DNA of 64,000 bases, taken from assembly GCA_050084985.1 (NCBI GenBank), contig JBITNC010000001.1, positions 196,168,001 through 196,232,000 on the forward strand, in the 5' to 3' direction. Source of the DNA: Nageia nagi. Lineage: Eukaryota > Pinophyta. The notes under the pieces were generated by a model, which was not told the DNA's origin, did not search any database, and saw nothing but the letters and a program-made list of their open reading frames with translations. A program made the translations under genes and the position numbers. How positions within the stretch are numbered: the stretch's first letter is position 1; every line of letters starts with the position of its first letter. Positions 36,851-47,530 of the stretch are shown one piece after another.

Positions 36851-37239
36851 AAGATAATCCTATAAATGTATGCCAAGTAGCTAAAAGGTTTTATATACCA
36901 CATAATTTGATCTAAAGTGAGGAATATGCACCAAATCCTATCAATGACATCAATTCATAAGAGGTAAGTCTAGGTACAGATAGAATTATGAAGATTTACA
37001 TTTGGAAAATCTTTAGAGAGTTTGGATGATCCCTATCTACTCTTGAAACCTAGTATCGCTCCTCAGATAAGGATGAAACTAAGCATCACTATTTTATTCC
37101 TGAGAAAAAAGAAGATACTTTTACATATGTAACTATTCCATATCAGGAGTAAGAGGAAACAAATCCATCACAAAATGAAGATACTGATTCTATTTTGCAA
37201 AATTTGTTAGGTTAGTTAAGTATGCATTTCAATAGTATT

Positions 37240-38040
37240 GATTCTACTTTTCTTAACCATTACATGCATGAAAATCAATATGGTGGAAAAGGATTAGGTA
37301 ATGATTAACATGGTATCATAGAGCCTATCTCGAATGAAGGTTAACACAATAGGATAACCAACATTGAATTTGATGATTACACACCTAGTACATTACATGC
37401 TTTAAAATACAACATGTGTCATATCCTAGCTTTATCCTCTCATATAGCTCATGTCAAAATCCTATCTATTTAAAAGAGCTACAAAATGGGTTAAGTTGCT
37501 TTAGGAGTTTGACTTTATCTTTATCATTCATAAATTAATCAAAGGAGAGGATATAATAGACTTCATTGCTACTTACCCATGATACAAAATATAAATAACC
37601 TAAGAGGAATTTTTTAGATGAAGTGGGAAACTAAATGGTTCATGATCCTATCGACGTTGCTCAATCCCAACATCATAGATCCATTACAAAGTTTGAATAT
37701 CTTCAAGATTTTATTTGCAAATGGATACTATTATTTGATGTTTTTAAGTGCATTCATATAGAAGGGGTAGGAATTATCCTAACCAATCCTCACAATGATG
37801 TTATTTCTATGCCCTATCATTTAAGTCTTGATTGTACTAACAACCTACTAGAATATGAAGCTCTTATTCTAGGTATGAAGGCTATAATACTCCTAAAGGT
37901 AAAAAGGATAAAAATATTTAGTAATTCTCAATTGATTGTGAAATAAGTTGCTAACATATACAATACAAAGGACCCTAAGTTGCAACCATAAAAATAAATA
38001 GTGACAAGTCTCCTCATATATTTTGATGAGTATAAAATTG
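37240..38040 (+). pseudogene. Element A GKGLG piece and RNase H, RT missing
   Basis: 'YGGKGLGND' at about 37280 is the short G-patch-like stretch that precedes RT in this lineage. From about 37480 the translation already reads the end of the RT connection ('KWVKLLQEFDFIF', 'LIKGEDIIDFIAT'). The RNase H is open at 37635-37946 (CTNNLLEYEALILGMKA, 'FSNSQLIVK'). Roughly 1 kb of RT fingers, palm and thumb has been deleted. Element B is inserted at 38045. Confidence 0.8.
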
Positions 38041-38045
38041 ATAGT
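38041..38045. repeat. Target-site duplication ATAGT (left) of element B
   Basis: ATAGT at 38041-38045 is identical to 45674-45678, directly outside the TG and CA ends of the element B LTRs. Confidence 0.95.
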
Positions 38046-38911
38046 TGTTAATACATAAAAATGATTTTATGTTTTTAAATCAATAAATTAATGAAATATG
38101 CTTCGCCTAACTATATGTCTTGAATGGATTAAAGTGATAATATCAATGTTTGGCTTGAATATGAATATTGTATGGGTTATCTTGAATATTGCATGGGTTA
38201 TCTTGAATATTGCATGGTTTATCTTGAGTATTGCATGAATTATCTTGTTTATTGATGTATTTATCTTAAATCTTGTGAATTAACCTTATTTATGTGGATG
38301 CACGCCGACCTATGGGCGGTATTACCTATATCTATATAAATAAGGGATCTAATAGTAAGTCCACAATAACAAGGATACACATGATCCCGCGTATGGTCTT
38401 GTAAGTGGCTACCCCTTAAGGTATCTCTTGGTACCGCCTACAAGGTTGTGGTTTGTGTGCTTCCTTACGCGAGCTCTCCTGACATCTGTGATCATTATAC
38501 TGCAATCTGAGATATCTATACTGAAGATCTGGACCTAATCGAGAGGTCAAAGCTATCAAACTAAGGCCACCGATGCTCCTTTGTGAACGGAAGAACACCG
38601 CCAGCTTCTAATACTACTGAAATGGACTGCCTGCGGTCCTCTTTTCGCATCCTTGCAGGTCACAGCGTTGTGGAAAAGGCAGCTTATCATCACTACATCG
38701 CCAATATCTGCGTCTTTCATTGTCAGGTACGTTCCGTGAGGTTAGTACATAAATCACAGTCTTGGTTGGTACATTTACACTTCTAAATTGCTATATGTTG
38801 TTTACTGTTATCTAGAATAAATTGCTATCCATAGCTAGAATACAGATAATATTGAGTTTGTAGATAGTTGCTTATTTACTTATTTGCACTCTCAATTTTT
38901 ATTTGTAAACA
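38046..38911 (+). repeat. 5' LTR of element B
   Basis: Starts TGTTAATACATAAAAATG and ends TTTATTTGTAAACA. It contains the direct repeat 'ttatcttgaatattgcatggg' (four copies near 38155-38240) and a TATA-like 'ctatataaataa' near 38334. Confidence 0.93.
38331..38342 (+). promoter_or_regulatory. Probable TATA box in element B LTR
   Basis: CTATATAAATAA occurs in both LTRs (3' copy near 45100), upstream of the conserved GC-richer second half. That is the usual place for an LTR promoter. Confidence 0.5.
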
Positions 38912-38913
38912 TT

Positions 38914-38930
38914 TGGTGAACCCGACGTGA
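38914..38930 (+). promoter_or_regulatory. Primer-binding site of element B
   Basis: TGGTGAACCCGACGTGAAC begins two bases after the LTR end. It is the least decayed of three related sites in the window. I could not identify the tRNA. Confidence 0.75.
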
Positions 38931-38987
38931 ACTACACATCATTATACTAAAACCCTAAAGGTTTTAGTTAAGATTAACATCTATTTT

Positions 38988-40211
38988 GTGAGTGTCTTAG
39001 TTATGGAACAGCTTAAGTTATTCTTGCGAAGCCTTTCACAAAGAGATTTGGATGAGTTATTGGTAGAAATCAGACATGATGATCCGGAGGGATCCGGAGG
39101 AATGCAACATAGCGCTGAGGGTGACAATAGCAATTTTCAGGCTACTATGGAAGGTATGCAGAGGCAGATAGACAGATTGTCAAGAAGATCAACGCCACCT
39201 AATGATTCTTTCGAATTTGGTAGTCCTTTATGTGATGACATTCATAGGCATATGCCACCATCCAATTACAAAGAGCCAAAATTCAGTAAGTTCAATGGTG
39301 GAGGAGATCCAAGGAGACATATACAAGGATTTAAGGATGAATGTGAACTCACAATTGGTACAGACCAAAGATTGCAGGCTAAATTCTTCCCCCAGAGCTT
39401 GGAAGGAGATGCACGAGAATGGTTTTATGGCTTACCTGAAGGGTCCATTACATCTTTTGAGGAATTCAGTGATTTGTTCCTGGAGCAATATAAGCATAAC
39501 ATCAAGAAGGAGGTTATGCTATCAGATTTATGTTCTATTAAATAGGGTAGTGATGAGCAACTAGATAAATTTGTTGTAAGATTTAAGAAGACATGGCAGC
39601 AAGTAAAGACTAGGTTAATAGAAAAAGAGGTAAATAACATTTTTAAAGAAGCTGTTATATTGCCCTTACAAGCATACGTTATTGATTATACATATCTCAC
39701 ATTTTCTGATATGACGTATAAATTGTTAGAGAAAGAAAAAGTCCTTGTGAAGCTAAGGCTTGTAAAGTATGGTAATAATGAAAAGGCAAAAGCAAAGGAT
39801 AAGAGACCACAATCGCCAAAGAAAGAGAAAGATGTCCATATGGCTGAGAATACAAGTGAGACGAAGGAAAAGAGATATGTGAGATTTCCCATACCTCCAA
39901 GACACATCCTAAAAGACCTTATGGAAAAAGGGTTATTACAACCTTTACCGAAGTGTGAGAAAGATCCCACAGCAGAAAAAACCCATTGGTATAAGGAAGA
40001 TAGATATTGTGAATATCATCAAGCTAAGGGCCATGCTACAAATGGATGTGGAAATCTTAGGGATAGAATACAAAAGCTCATAGAAGATGGATTCTATGTA
40101 TGTCCAGCAAAGGTCAAAGATACAGGAGAAGAACAACATATCAATATGATCTTCCTTGAGGATGCTAACCCCGGTAGGAGCTCCAGGCCTCCCGAAGGTA
40201 TCATTTGGTAG
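38988..40211 (+). pseudogene. Element B gag, one in-frame stop
   Basis: A single frame runs from the Met at 38988 to the stop at 40209-40211, 407 codons, interrupted only by a TAG at 39543-39545. The N-terminal part has FNGGGDPRRHIQGFKDECEL and 'LEGDAREWFYGLP', the gypsy capsid signature. The second half has a Lys-rich segment and a C-x2-H-x4-H-x4-C knuckle, CEYHQAKGHATNGC, near 40005. Being whole but for one stop agrees with the young LTRs. Whether the TAG is decay or is tolerated cannot be told from one copy. The frame ends without continuing into protease. Confidence 0.88.
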
Positions 40212-40599
40212 ATTGAAATACATAAAAAAAAAGAAGGGGAGAAGAGAAAAGCTAGCAGTTGGTTCAGGTCTCTAACAGATGTCAGGGTTAAGAGATTGGG
40301 AGGTTTCATGAAGTCATAATAGGAGCGTCGTTGTATTTCGGGAGAAAAGGACTGCCGGTGGTCCTCTTTTAGGGGAAAAATAGAGGAAAGCAAAAGATTC
40401 CAAGTACGTTCGCAACATGAAAGGTCAGAATTTTAGGTCGTATCATTGGTGTTCATTCTCAAGGATCACGGAACATCAAATTCATGCATCACAAGTACAT
40501 GAACAAAGAACAAATCAGGTACCAAAGTTTATGTTTTATATATCATGATCAAAATGTTTTTGTTTACAATGCAAACTGGATAAGATTACATAGAGTGAT

Positions 40600-42830
40600 T
40601 TAAAATCTCCTACTAGACCCCCCACCCCCTACACTAGAGCTAGTAACCCTGCTAGATGTGCCACCCCCGCACCGTGCCCTGTACTTCTCTACGCGGGCCT
40701 TCTCCTCGTCGATCTGTCTCTCGGCCTGGCAAAGCTACTCATAGAGGACCTTGATTTCTTTGTTGGCCACCTGTAAGTCCTGATAGCTACTAGCATAATC
40801 TCCTCCTCTGAACTGTAGATAGCCCTATAGCTCTCTGATCTCCTCATCCTTCTGATCGATTTGGCTACGCAGCCTAGCTATCTCAACCTCAGGATCTGTG
40901 ACATAGCATTAACATATCATGTTAGTTCCTTGCGTATTATGAAAAATAGAAAGTCAAAGCAAAGTAAAAGAGAAAGTAGTTTACCATCATCATCTTCATC
41001 GTAGTCTTCATCCTCCCAGTCTGATTCTGTCTTATATTTAGGTTCATATTCATCCTGGTCTGGATCAGTCTCCCCATTGTCATCATGCCCTGCATCTAGA
41101 GATGTGTCACGAGCGTATGAAGAGCTACTCTCCCCTCCCCATCCTCCCATGGTGAAGGGAGTGTCCCACCCAGTCTCTGTGTCTCTTGGGTCCTCATCCT
41201 CCCATGCATCATCACTCATGTCAGTATCGTGAATGCCTATGTGGTGAGGGTGACGTGTCCTCCACCAGTCTAGATAGTCCTCTATATGATTAGGTCCATC
41301 TATGTCATCATCAACATCATAGTTGGAGTCCTTGTTGGGGGACTTCTAGTTTGGGTCCCAGTCTAGTATTGGCTTGTAATCCTTTGGGAGGTGCCTGCTA
41401 CGGTAGTAGCGCACCACTATCCTGCAATCATCCGGTATACCCTGCTGGAGGCCAAACTGACAGAGTACCTGCTTTGGCCTATACGGCTCCACTAAAGCCC
41501 TACGTGCCTGTAGGTAGGTAGGGTGTTTCACCCATGTCATCTCCTCTAGGTCTTCCTCCCACTCTGGTACACCTCCCTGATAAGGACGCCAGTAGATCTG
41601 CACCTCCTGTAGTAAGTCAAGTCGCACACGCCATCCTTCTAGGTCTATGCTAGGGAAGTCTGGTACCTCGATCGTCACCCACCGCTGCCAGGTGGGGGCA
41701 TCATCTGGCTGGTCTAGGGGCAGTATAGTCAGTCTAGAAATAGTGATGTGTTCATAGGCCCACACCTACAGGATCATAGAGTGAGCCACCTGTCTCCCCT
41801 TTCTCTCCACCTCTGCAAAGCCATGGAGATCATGATAAATTTGTGCCAGTATTACGGGGCACCATGCATATCGCTGTCTATGTATAACCATGTCCTGAAT
41901 GATAGGAATCATACCCACTGGGAAGGTCTCACTGCTCTTATCTAGATAGACAATAGCATCTAGAAGGTAGGCAATGAGGAGCCTCATCCGCAGGTCACCC
42001 TGTGTTGGAGGATCCTCTGGTAGATGTCTCAGTAGTGACACACCTCTCTTCCTATGATTCACTTCATTTGATCCCATCAGCCATGTAGCCCATACCTCTA
42101 CCTATTCCAAGCTTGGAACAGGAATCATGTTCACTAGTTTCCCCTGATAGGAAGTCTAGTGATCCTGTAGATATCCTCTAGGGTCACTATAATCTCACCG
42201 GTGGGAAGGTGAAAGGTGTTGGAATTTGGATCCCACCTCTCCATCAAAGCTGTAAGCATGTTGCAGTCATGAAACACATATTCAGCAAATGCAAGGTGGC
42301 TGAATGAAATATCCTCCAGAATACTCTGGGCTGCGTTAGTTTGGAGCCACTGTTGGGCAGTGGTGAAGGAGGCACTCTTGCCGGATGGACGCATAAGGTA
42401 TGCATAGCTCTGTAAGAAAAGAAGGATGAAAGGCAAGTCAGTATCAAGATGTGAAACACAAATAGCAAAAAAATAGTGAGAAAAATGAGGACCGCCCACG
42501 ATCTATTACAGGTGAGAAGGATTGCCCACGGTCCAAACTAGGGTAGAAAGGATCGCCAGCGATCCTGTTTCTATGAAAAAGGGCAATAAAATTTAGGGTG
42601 CAGGTTTGTACGGGTGAGCATAAGGCAGCCATGGCACTGGAAGTTCAAAAAGTAGACTAAAAAGAGAAAAACATAGAGCTAGGGTATGCAACAATAAAAC
42701 CCTAGGGGCAAATTCAGGAAACCAGTGTATAGGTGGCTAAAACTTGAAGATAAACAAAAACATAGCATGAAAAAGGTAGAAGAGGTAGTGTACCTGATGA
42801 CCAGTAGGAGAATCAGCCACCAAGGTAGCT
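40600..42830 (-). pseudogene. Antisense plant-mobile-domain gene of element B
   Basis: The minus-strand gene lies convergent to gag. Its main parts are open at 42499-42134 (LMERWDPNSNTFHLPTGE, then 'TLEDIYRITRLPIRGN'), 42077-41766 ('MIPIIQDMVIHRQRYAWCP'), 41765-41346, and an acidic stretch at 41219-40985. The first part matches the plant mobile domain. A final intron (GT at 40984-40983, AG at 40897-40896) joins GATG to ATCCTGAG in frame. It leads to a coiled-coil exon (40895-40600; EIARLRSQIDQKDEEIREL) with a Gly/Ser tail. A possible first intron spans 42793-42410. Breaks: a frameshift between 42134 and 42077, and TAG stops at 41766, 41346 and twice in the last exon. Confidence 0.82.
40896..40984 (-). 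other. Putative intron in the antisense gene of element B
   Basis: 89 bp. The donor is GATGATG|GTAAAC and the acceptor GTCACAG|ATCCTG on the minus strand, and the reading frame continues from the acidic run into a coiled coil. Element C has an intron at the equivalent point (11294-11369, 76 bp). Confidence 0.68.
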
Positions 42831-43445
42831 CTGTGTCCCTCTCAGTGTGTGATCGGTAGGGCCATAGTGTGCAACACAGCAATACAGGAAGAATTATCTA
42901 GCGATAGTGACAAAAGCATCGGCTAAACCTCTCTGAATCAGTCTCTCAAACTCTAGGATGCTATCAGCTATGAAAATGATAGGGTGAACAAATGAGGAAG
43001 GGTGGGGCCCCTTTTATAAAAAGGTTAGGGCACACACTTCAAGGTAAATTTTGATTTGAGCATTTGGTGCACGTAGATCAGCAATTAGGCATCAATCTGG
43101 AATCTAGGGGTGATTCGTAGGGACATGATTTGCACGGTTTTTGATGAATCTTCAAGAAAAGGACCGCCTATGGCCTTAGTAAAGTCCACTGGCATTCTAA
43201 GTCAGTGAGAAAGGATCGCCCGCGTTCCTTTATCTAGAAAATCAGTTTATTGAGTATCATGAGTGCATCATAGATGTTTGATCAACGTTATATCCAGGAG
43301 AATATTGCCTTGAGTTTCATGTTTAGAGATCTGAATTATCAGCTTATCTAAGTATCATGTGTGCGTCACAAGTGTTTGACGAATGATATATCCAGGAGAA
43401 TATTGCTTTGATTTTTTTGTGTTTGTAGACCTGAGTAATCAGATC
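42831..43445. other. Element B interior without recognised gene
   Basis: Sequence upstream of the antisense gene, likely holding its promoter. It includes fragments resembling the '...gaccgcc.acggtcct' string found in the LTRs and near 40345 and 42485 (see findings). No frame of interest. Confidence 0.45.
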
Positions 43446-43815
43446 ATCATGCTTGTGAGTGGAGTTCCAGCTCCCATAATCATATTATCATGTTTGTGAG
43501 TGGAGTTTCAACTCCTGATATCAGCTTATCATGCTTTTGAGTGGAGTTCCAGCTCCCATAATCAGATTATCATGCTTATGAGTGGAGTCTAGCTCCCATA
43601 ATCAGCTTATCATGTGTATATGAGTGGAGTTCAGCTCCCGTAATCAGCTTATCATGTGTATATGAGTGGAGTTCAGCTCCCGTGATCAGACTATCATGCT
43701 TGTGAGTGGAGTCCAGCTCCCATAATCAGCTTATCATGTGTATATGAGTGGAGTTTAGCTCCCGTGATCAGACTATCATGCTTGTGAGTGGAGTTCCAGC
43801 TCCTGTTATCAGTTT
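43446..43815 (+). repeat. Minisatellite 1 of element B, ~41-bp unit
   Basis: Nine units of 40-43 bp of the form 'atcatgcttgtgagtggag' + 'ttccagctcccataatcag'. Variants 'atcatgtgtatatgag' alternate with 'atcatgcttgtgag', suggesting some higher-order doubling. Confidence 0.9.
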
Positions 43816-44300
43816 ATCACTTGTTTTGTGGAGTTCAATTCTTATGCAACTTGGTGCGAAGAGTTGTGTGGAACTTAGCTCTCACATATCAGCTTATCAC
43901 TTATTTTACGAAGTTCGATTCTTATGCAACTTGGTGCGAAGAGTTGTGTGGAACTTAGCTCTCACATATCATCTTATCACTTATTTTGCGGAGTTCGGTT
44001 CTTATGCAACTTGGTGCAAAGAGTTGTGTGGAACTTAGCTCTCACATATCAGCTTATCACTTGTTTTGCAGAGTTCAGTTCTTATGCAACTTGGTGCGAA
44101 GAGTTGTGTGGAACTTAGCTCTCACATATCAGCTTATCATTATTTTACGGAGTTCGATTCTTATGCAACTTGGTGCGAAGAGTTGTGTGGAACTTAGCTC
44201 TCACATATCAGCTTATCATTATTTTGCGGAGTTCGGTTCTTATGCAACTGGAGTACACCTCTTGGTGCGAAGGCTCAGTTGTGTGGAAACTTAGCGCTCC
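43816..44300 (+). repeat. Minisatellite 2 of element B, ~81-bp unit
   Basis: Six units containing 'cttatgcaacttggtgcgaa' + 'gagttgtgtggaacttagct'. The period is 80-81 bp, so all three frames stay open and mimic genes (43748-44294). The unit ends share 'atcagcttatcac' with minisatellite 1, so the second array may have grown from the first. Confidence 0.9.
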
Positions 44301-44304
44301 CCTA

Positions 44305-44530
44305 TGTGTGGTTATGGTTATCATGTGTTGTTATGTGTGTTATCATGTCTTGTCTTGTGAGTTGGTCATGTGCGTTATCATGTCTTGTCTTGTGAGTTGG
44401 TCATGTGTGTTATCATGTCTTGTCATGTTTTGTCTTGTGATGTGGTCTTGTCAAGTTGTCGTCCGGTCGACATGTGTGGTCAAGTCATTTGTCCGGTCAC
44501 TGTCATGTGTGTTGTCAAGTTTGTCGTCAT
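44305..44530 (+). repeat. Minisatellite 3 of element B, ~35-bp unit
   Basis: Repeats of 'gttatcatgtcttgtcttgt' + 'gagttggtcatgt' near 44338-44430, decaying into 'gtccggtcgacatgtgtggtc' variants. Confidence 0.75.
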
Positions 44531-44797
44531 GGGTCATCAGCATTACAGTAAGATTATTAGCTTATCAGATTATCAGACATATCAGGCTATCACCTTCTAT
44601 AGCAAAACGCAAGGGGCAAGCATGCCCAAGGTAATATCAAAAGGGAGTTTTCTTAACCTATAAGCTTTATCATGATGTTGTTTAAGTTTGGAATGGTTAG
44701 TGTTCATCATTGCTTATCAAAATTGTTTGCTATGATATTGTGTTTTACTTTGAATGCAAAATCTCAAGTCACCTCATGATTCTTTCGATTTCACATC

Positions 44798-44811
44798 CAA
44801 AGTGGGGCATC
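44798..44811 (+). promoter_or_regulatory. Polypurine tract of element B
   Basis: CAAAGTGGGGCATC immediately precedes the 3' LTR. Elements A (47936-47948) and C (7856-7868 reversed) have the same AAGTGGGGCATC or AATGGGGCATC string before their 3' LTRs. Confidence 0.82.
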
Positions 44812-45673
44812 TGTTAACACATAAAAATGATTTTATGTTTTTAAATCAATAAATTAATGAAATATGCTTGGCCTAACTATAACTCTTGAATGGATTAAAG
44901 TGATAATATCAATGTTTGGCTTGAATATGAATATTGCATGGGTTATCTTGAATATTGCATGGGTTATCTTGAATATTGCATGGTTTATCTTGAGTATTGC
45001 ATGAATTATCTTGTTTATTGATGTATTTATCTTAAATCTTGTGAATTAACCTTATTTATGTGGATGCACACCGACCTATGGGTGGTATTACCTATATCTA
45101 TATAAATAAGGGATCTAATAGTAAGTCCACAATAACAAGGATACACATGATCCCGCGTATGGTCTTGTAAGTGGCTACCCCTTAAGGTATCTCTTGGTAC
45201 CGCCTACAAGGCTGTGGTTTGTGTGCTTCCTTACGCGAGCTCTCCTGACATCTGTGATCATTATACTATAATCTGAGATATCTATACTGAAGATCTAGAC
45301 CTAATCGAGAGGTCAAAGCTATCAAACTAGCCGGTGCTCCTTTATGAACAGAAGAACACCGCCGATGCTCTAATACTACTGAAACGGACCACCCGCGGTC
45401 CTCTTTTCGCATCCTTGCAGGTCACGACATTGTGGAAAAGGCAGCTTATCATCACTACATCGCCAATATCTGCATCTTTTGTTGTCAGGTACATTCCGTG
45501 AGGTTAGTACATAAATCACAGTCTTGGTTGGTACATTTACACTTCTGAATTGCTATATGTTGTTTACTGTTATCTAGAATAAATTGCTATTCGTAGCTAG
45601 AATACAGATAATATTGAGTTTGTAGATAGTTGCTTATTTACTTATTTGCACTCTCAATTTTTATTTGTAAACA
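44812..45673 (+). repeat. 3' LTR of element B
   Basis: Starts TGTTAACACATAAAAATG and ends TTTATTTGTAAACA. It is followed by ATAGT. Near-identical to 38046-38911. Confidence 0.93.
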
Positions 45674-45678
45674 ATAGT

Positions 45679-47110
45679 ATTCCAAGAGATAGCAATAGGT
45701 ATGTTGATGCTATGGCTAGTGTCACTTCCCTTTCTATTGTTGACATAGAAGATAAAGAAACCATCCTTACAATTAAAAACATAGGTAAGCCATCACATGA
45801 ACATGTTATTGAAGATCACTATTCTTCAGCCACTTATATTAATATGTGTGAATGGTATGAAGATATTTTTTATTATCTTAAAGATGGAGTGATTCATATT
45901 GCCTTTGATCATAATGCTAGAATTAGACTTAAAAAACTAGCTACAAATTATATCATCATTGGTGATTTGTTATATAGAAAGTATTTTGATGGTGCTCTTC
46001 TTAAATGTTAAACGAGGCATGAGGTAGACATGGCCCTTCATCAAGATCATGATGGTGAATATGGACAACACTTTAATGGTAATTTTGTTTATCAATGGCT
46101 GCTTAGAATAGGTTATTATTTACATACTATGCTTCAAGATTATGAATTAAATGTTAAGAAATGTGAGCAATATCAAAATATGCTAGGCTTCAACCTTCTC
46201 CTTCCCATGGATAACACTATTGTTTATCCTTGGCCTCTTTCTATTTTAGCACCTGATTTTATTTATAAAATTAACCCTCTTTCAAGGGATGGCCATAAGT
46301 TTATCATTATAGCTACAAAATACTTCATAAAATGGGTGGAGGCTATCCTCATGAAGTCAACAAAAGGAGGTAATATTGTTGATTTTCGTATTGAATATAT
46401 CATTTCTAGATATGGTGTGCCTTCTAAATTATTCATCGATAATGGTACAAGATTTATAGGTAATGAAGTTAAATATTTTTATGATAAATATAATATTGAA
46501 AGGAAATTCTCTAGACCTTATTATCCCTAAGTTAATGGTCAAGCTAAATCCTTTAACAAAGTCATATAGAGTATCTTATCCAAAACTATTGCAAAACATA
46601 GAAAAGATTGGCATGAATATTTACCTTATGCTTTGTGGGTCTATAGAAGAAGTATAAGGAATTCCATAGGGGAAACCCTCTTTTTCCCTAATGTATGGTG
46701 ATGAAGTCCTAGTTCCATTAGAATAAATCCCATCATTAAGTGTGTCACTAGATGGTCTCATTCCTGATGAAGATAAAAATAAATCTAGGCTAGCCCAAAT
46801 AGAGGTTCTAGATGAAAAAAGGGTCAACACACTAGAACACCTTCGTGTCTACCACTCTAGAATCCAACAATCCTATAAAAAAAAATTAAGCCTAAAGAGT
46901 TCAAGATAGGTGATCTAGTATTAAAAGAAAATCTTGCTAATATAAAAGTATTAGAAAATAAGAAGAGAGGTAAGTTCAAATGTAATTGGATAGGTACTTA
47001 CATAGTCATTCCAAATTATAGAAAAGATTCATATAAATTGTCCATCATTGAAGGTAATGAAGAACATAATCTAATCAATGTTATGCATTTGAAAAAGTTT
47101 TATGTCTGAT
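45679..47110 (+). pseudogene. Element A integrase, broken
   Basis: Resumes element A after B. The open run to 46011 holds the RNase H-integrase linker ('YIIIGDLLYRKYFDGALLKC'). The run at 46030-46530 holds the zinc-finger region and the core (INPLSRDGHKFIIIATKYF, then FIDNGTRFIGNEVKYF). In the finger the last Cys pair reads CEQYQ in place of CxxCQ. The two catalytic Asp residues are present. The catalytic Glu expected in 'NGQAEx' is Lys (AAA at 46546-46548), just after a stop at 46528-46530. C-terminal pieces ('YGDEVLVPLE', 'DEKRVNTLEHLRVYHSRI') run on to about 47110. It is therefore dead by both stop and active-site loss. Confidence 0.85.
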
Positions 47111-47389
47111 CTTTTTTGTAAAATTATGCATTTATACATTTATGGACACTAACCTTTTAAGGAAAAGGAGGCAATAACCTAGCAACATTGTTATATTCTT
47201 AGTGATGCCACTGCATTAATTAGGTACAAATTGCTAAACTATTTTATTTTCCTTCTTAATCATGACATTATGGCAAAAAAGTTAATCTAGTTTGTTATTT
47301 TTCCTTCCTCTTTCATAAAATTTATATATCATATCTTATCATATATAAAAAATGCTTACTATATCATATTATTTCTCTTATCATTAGCT

Positions 47390-47530
47390 CCCTCTATAAG
47401 GGAGGGGTACTTTTATCATTTTATGCCTTTGTAAGGAAGGATAACTCTTATCATTTGATGTCTTTGTAAGGAAGGGTCATTCTTATCTTTTGGTGCCTTT
47501 GTAAGGGAGGACCATCCATATCAAAAACCC
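47390..47530 (+). repeat. Minisatellite in element A 3' region
   Basis: Three to four units of about 35-40 bp of the form 'cttatcatttgatgcctttg' + 'taaggaagggtca'. The same unit in reverse occurs in element C near 8300-8520. Confidence 0.8.

Larger units (their letters stand above)
38046..45673 (+). mobile_element. Element B: young pol-less LTR element with antisense gene
   Basis: 7,628 bp, bounded by LTRs of 866 and 862 bp and a perfect ATAGT duplication. The interior has a primer-binding site (38914), gag (38988-40211), an antisense plant-mobile-domain gene (about 42830-40600 on the minus strand), three minisatellites (43446-44530), a polypurine tract (AAAGTGGGGCATC, near 44799) and the 3' LTR. 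There is no protease, RT, RNase H or integrase. The two LTRs differ at only about two to three dozen sites, so this is the youngest insertion in the window. It must have been mobilised by proteins of another element. Confidence 0.93.

Noticed and set aside
39686-40393. Minus-strand frames of 92-99 codons opposite the gag of element B
   Set aside because: They are the complement of the Lys-rich second half of gag. The real antisense gene lies further on, beyond 40600.
43748-44634. Overlapping plus-strand frames of 64-154 codons with repeated LCNLV/VVWNLALTY words
   Set aside because: They are translations of the ~81-bp minisatellite, whose period is divisible by three. All frames stay open for that reason and no domain is present.
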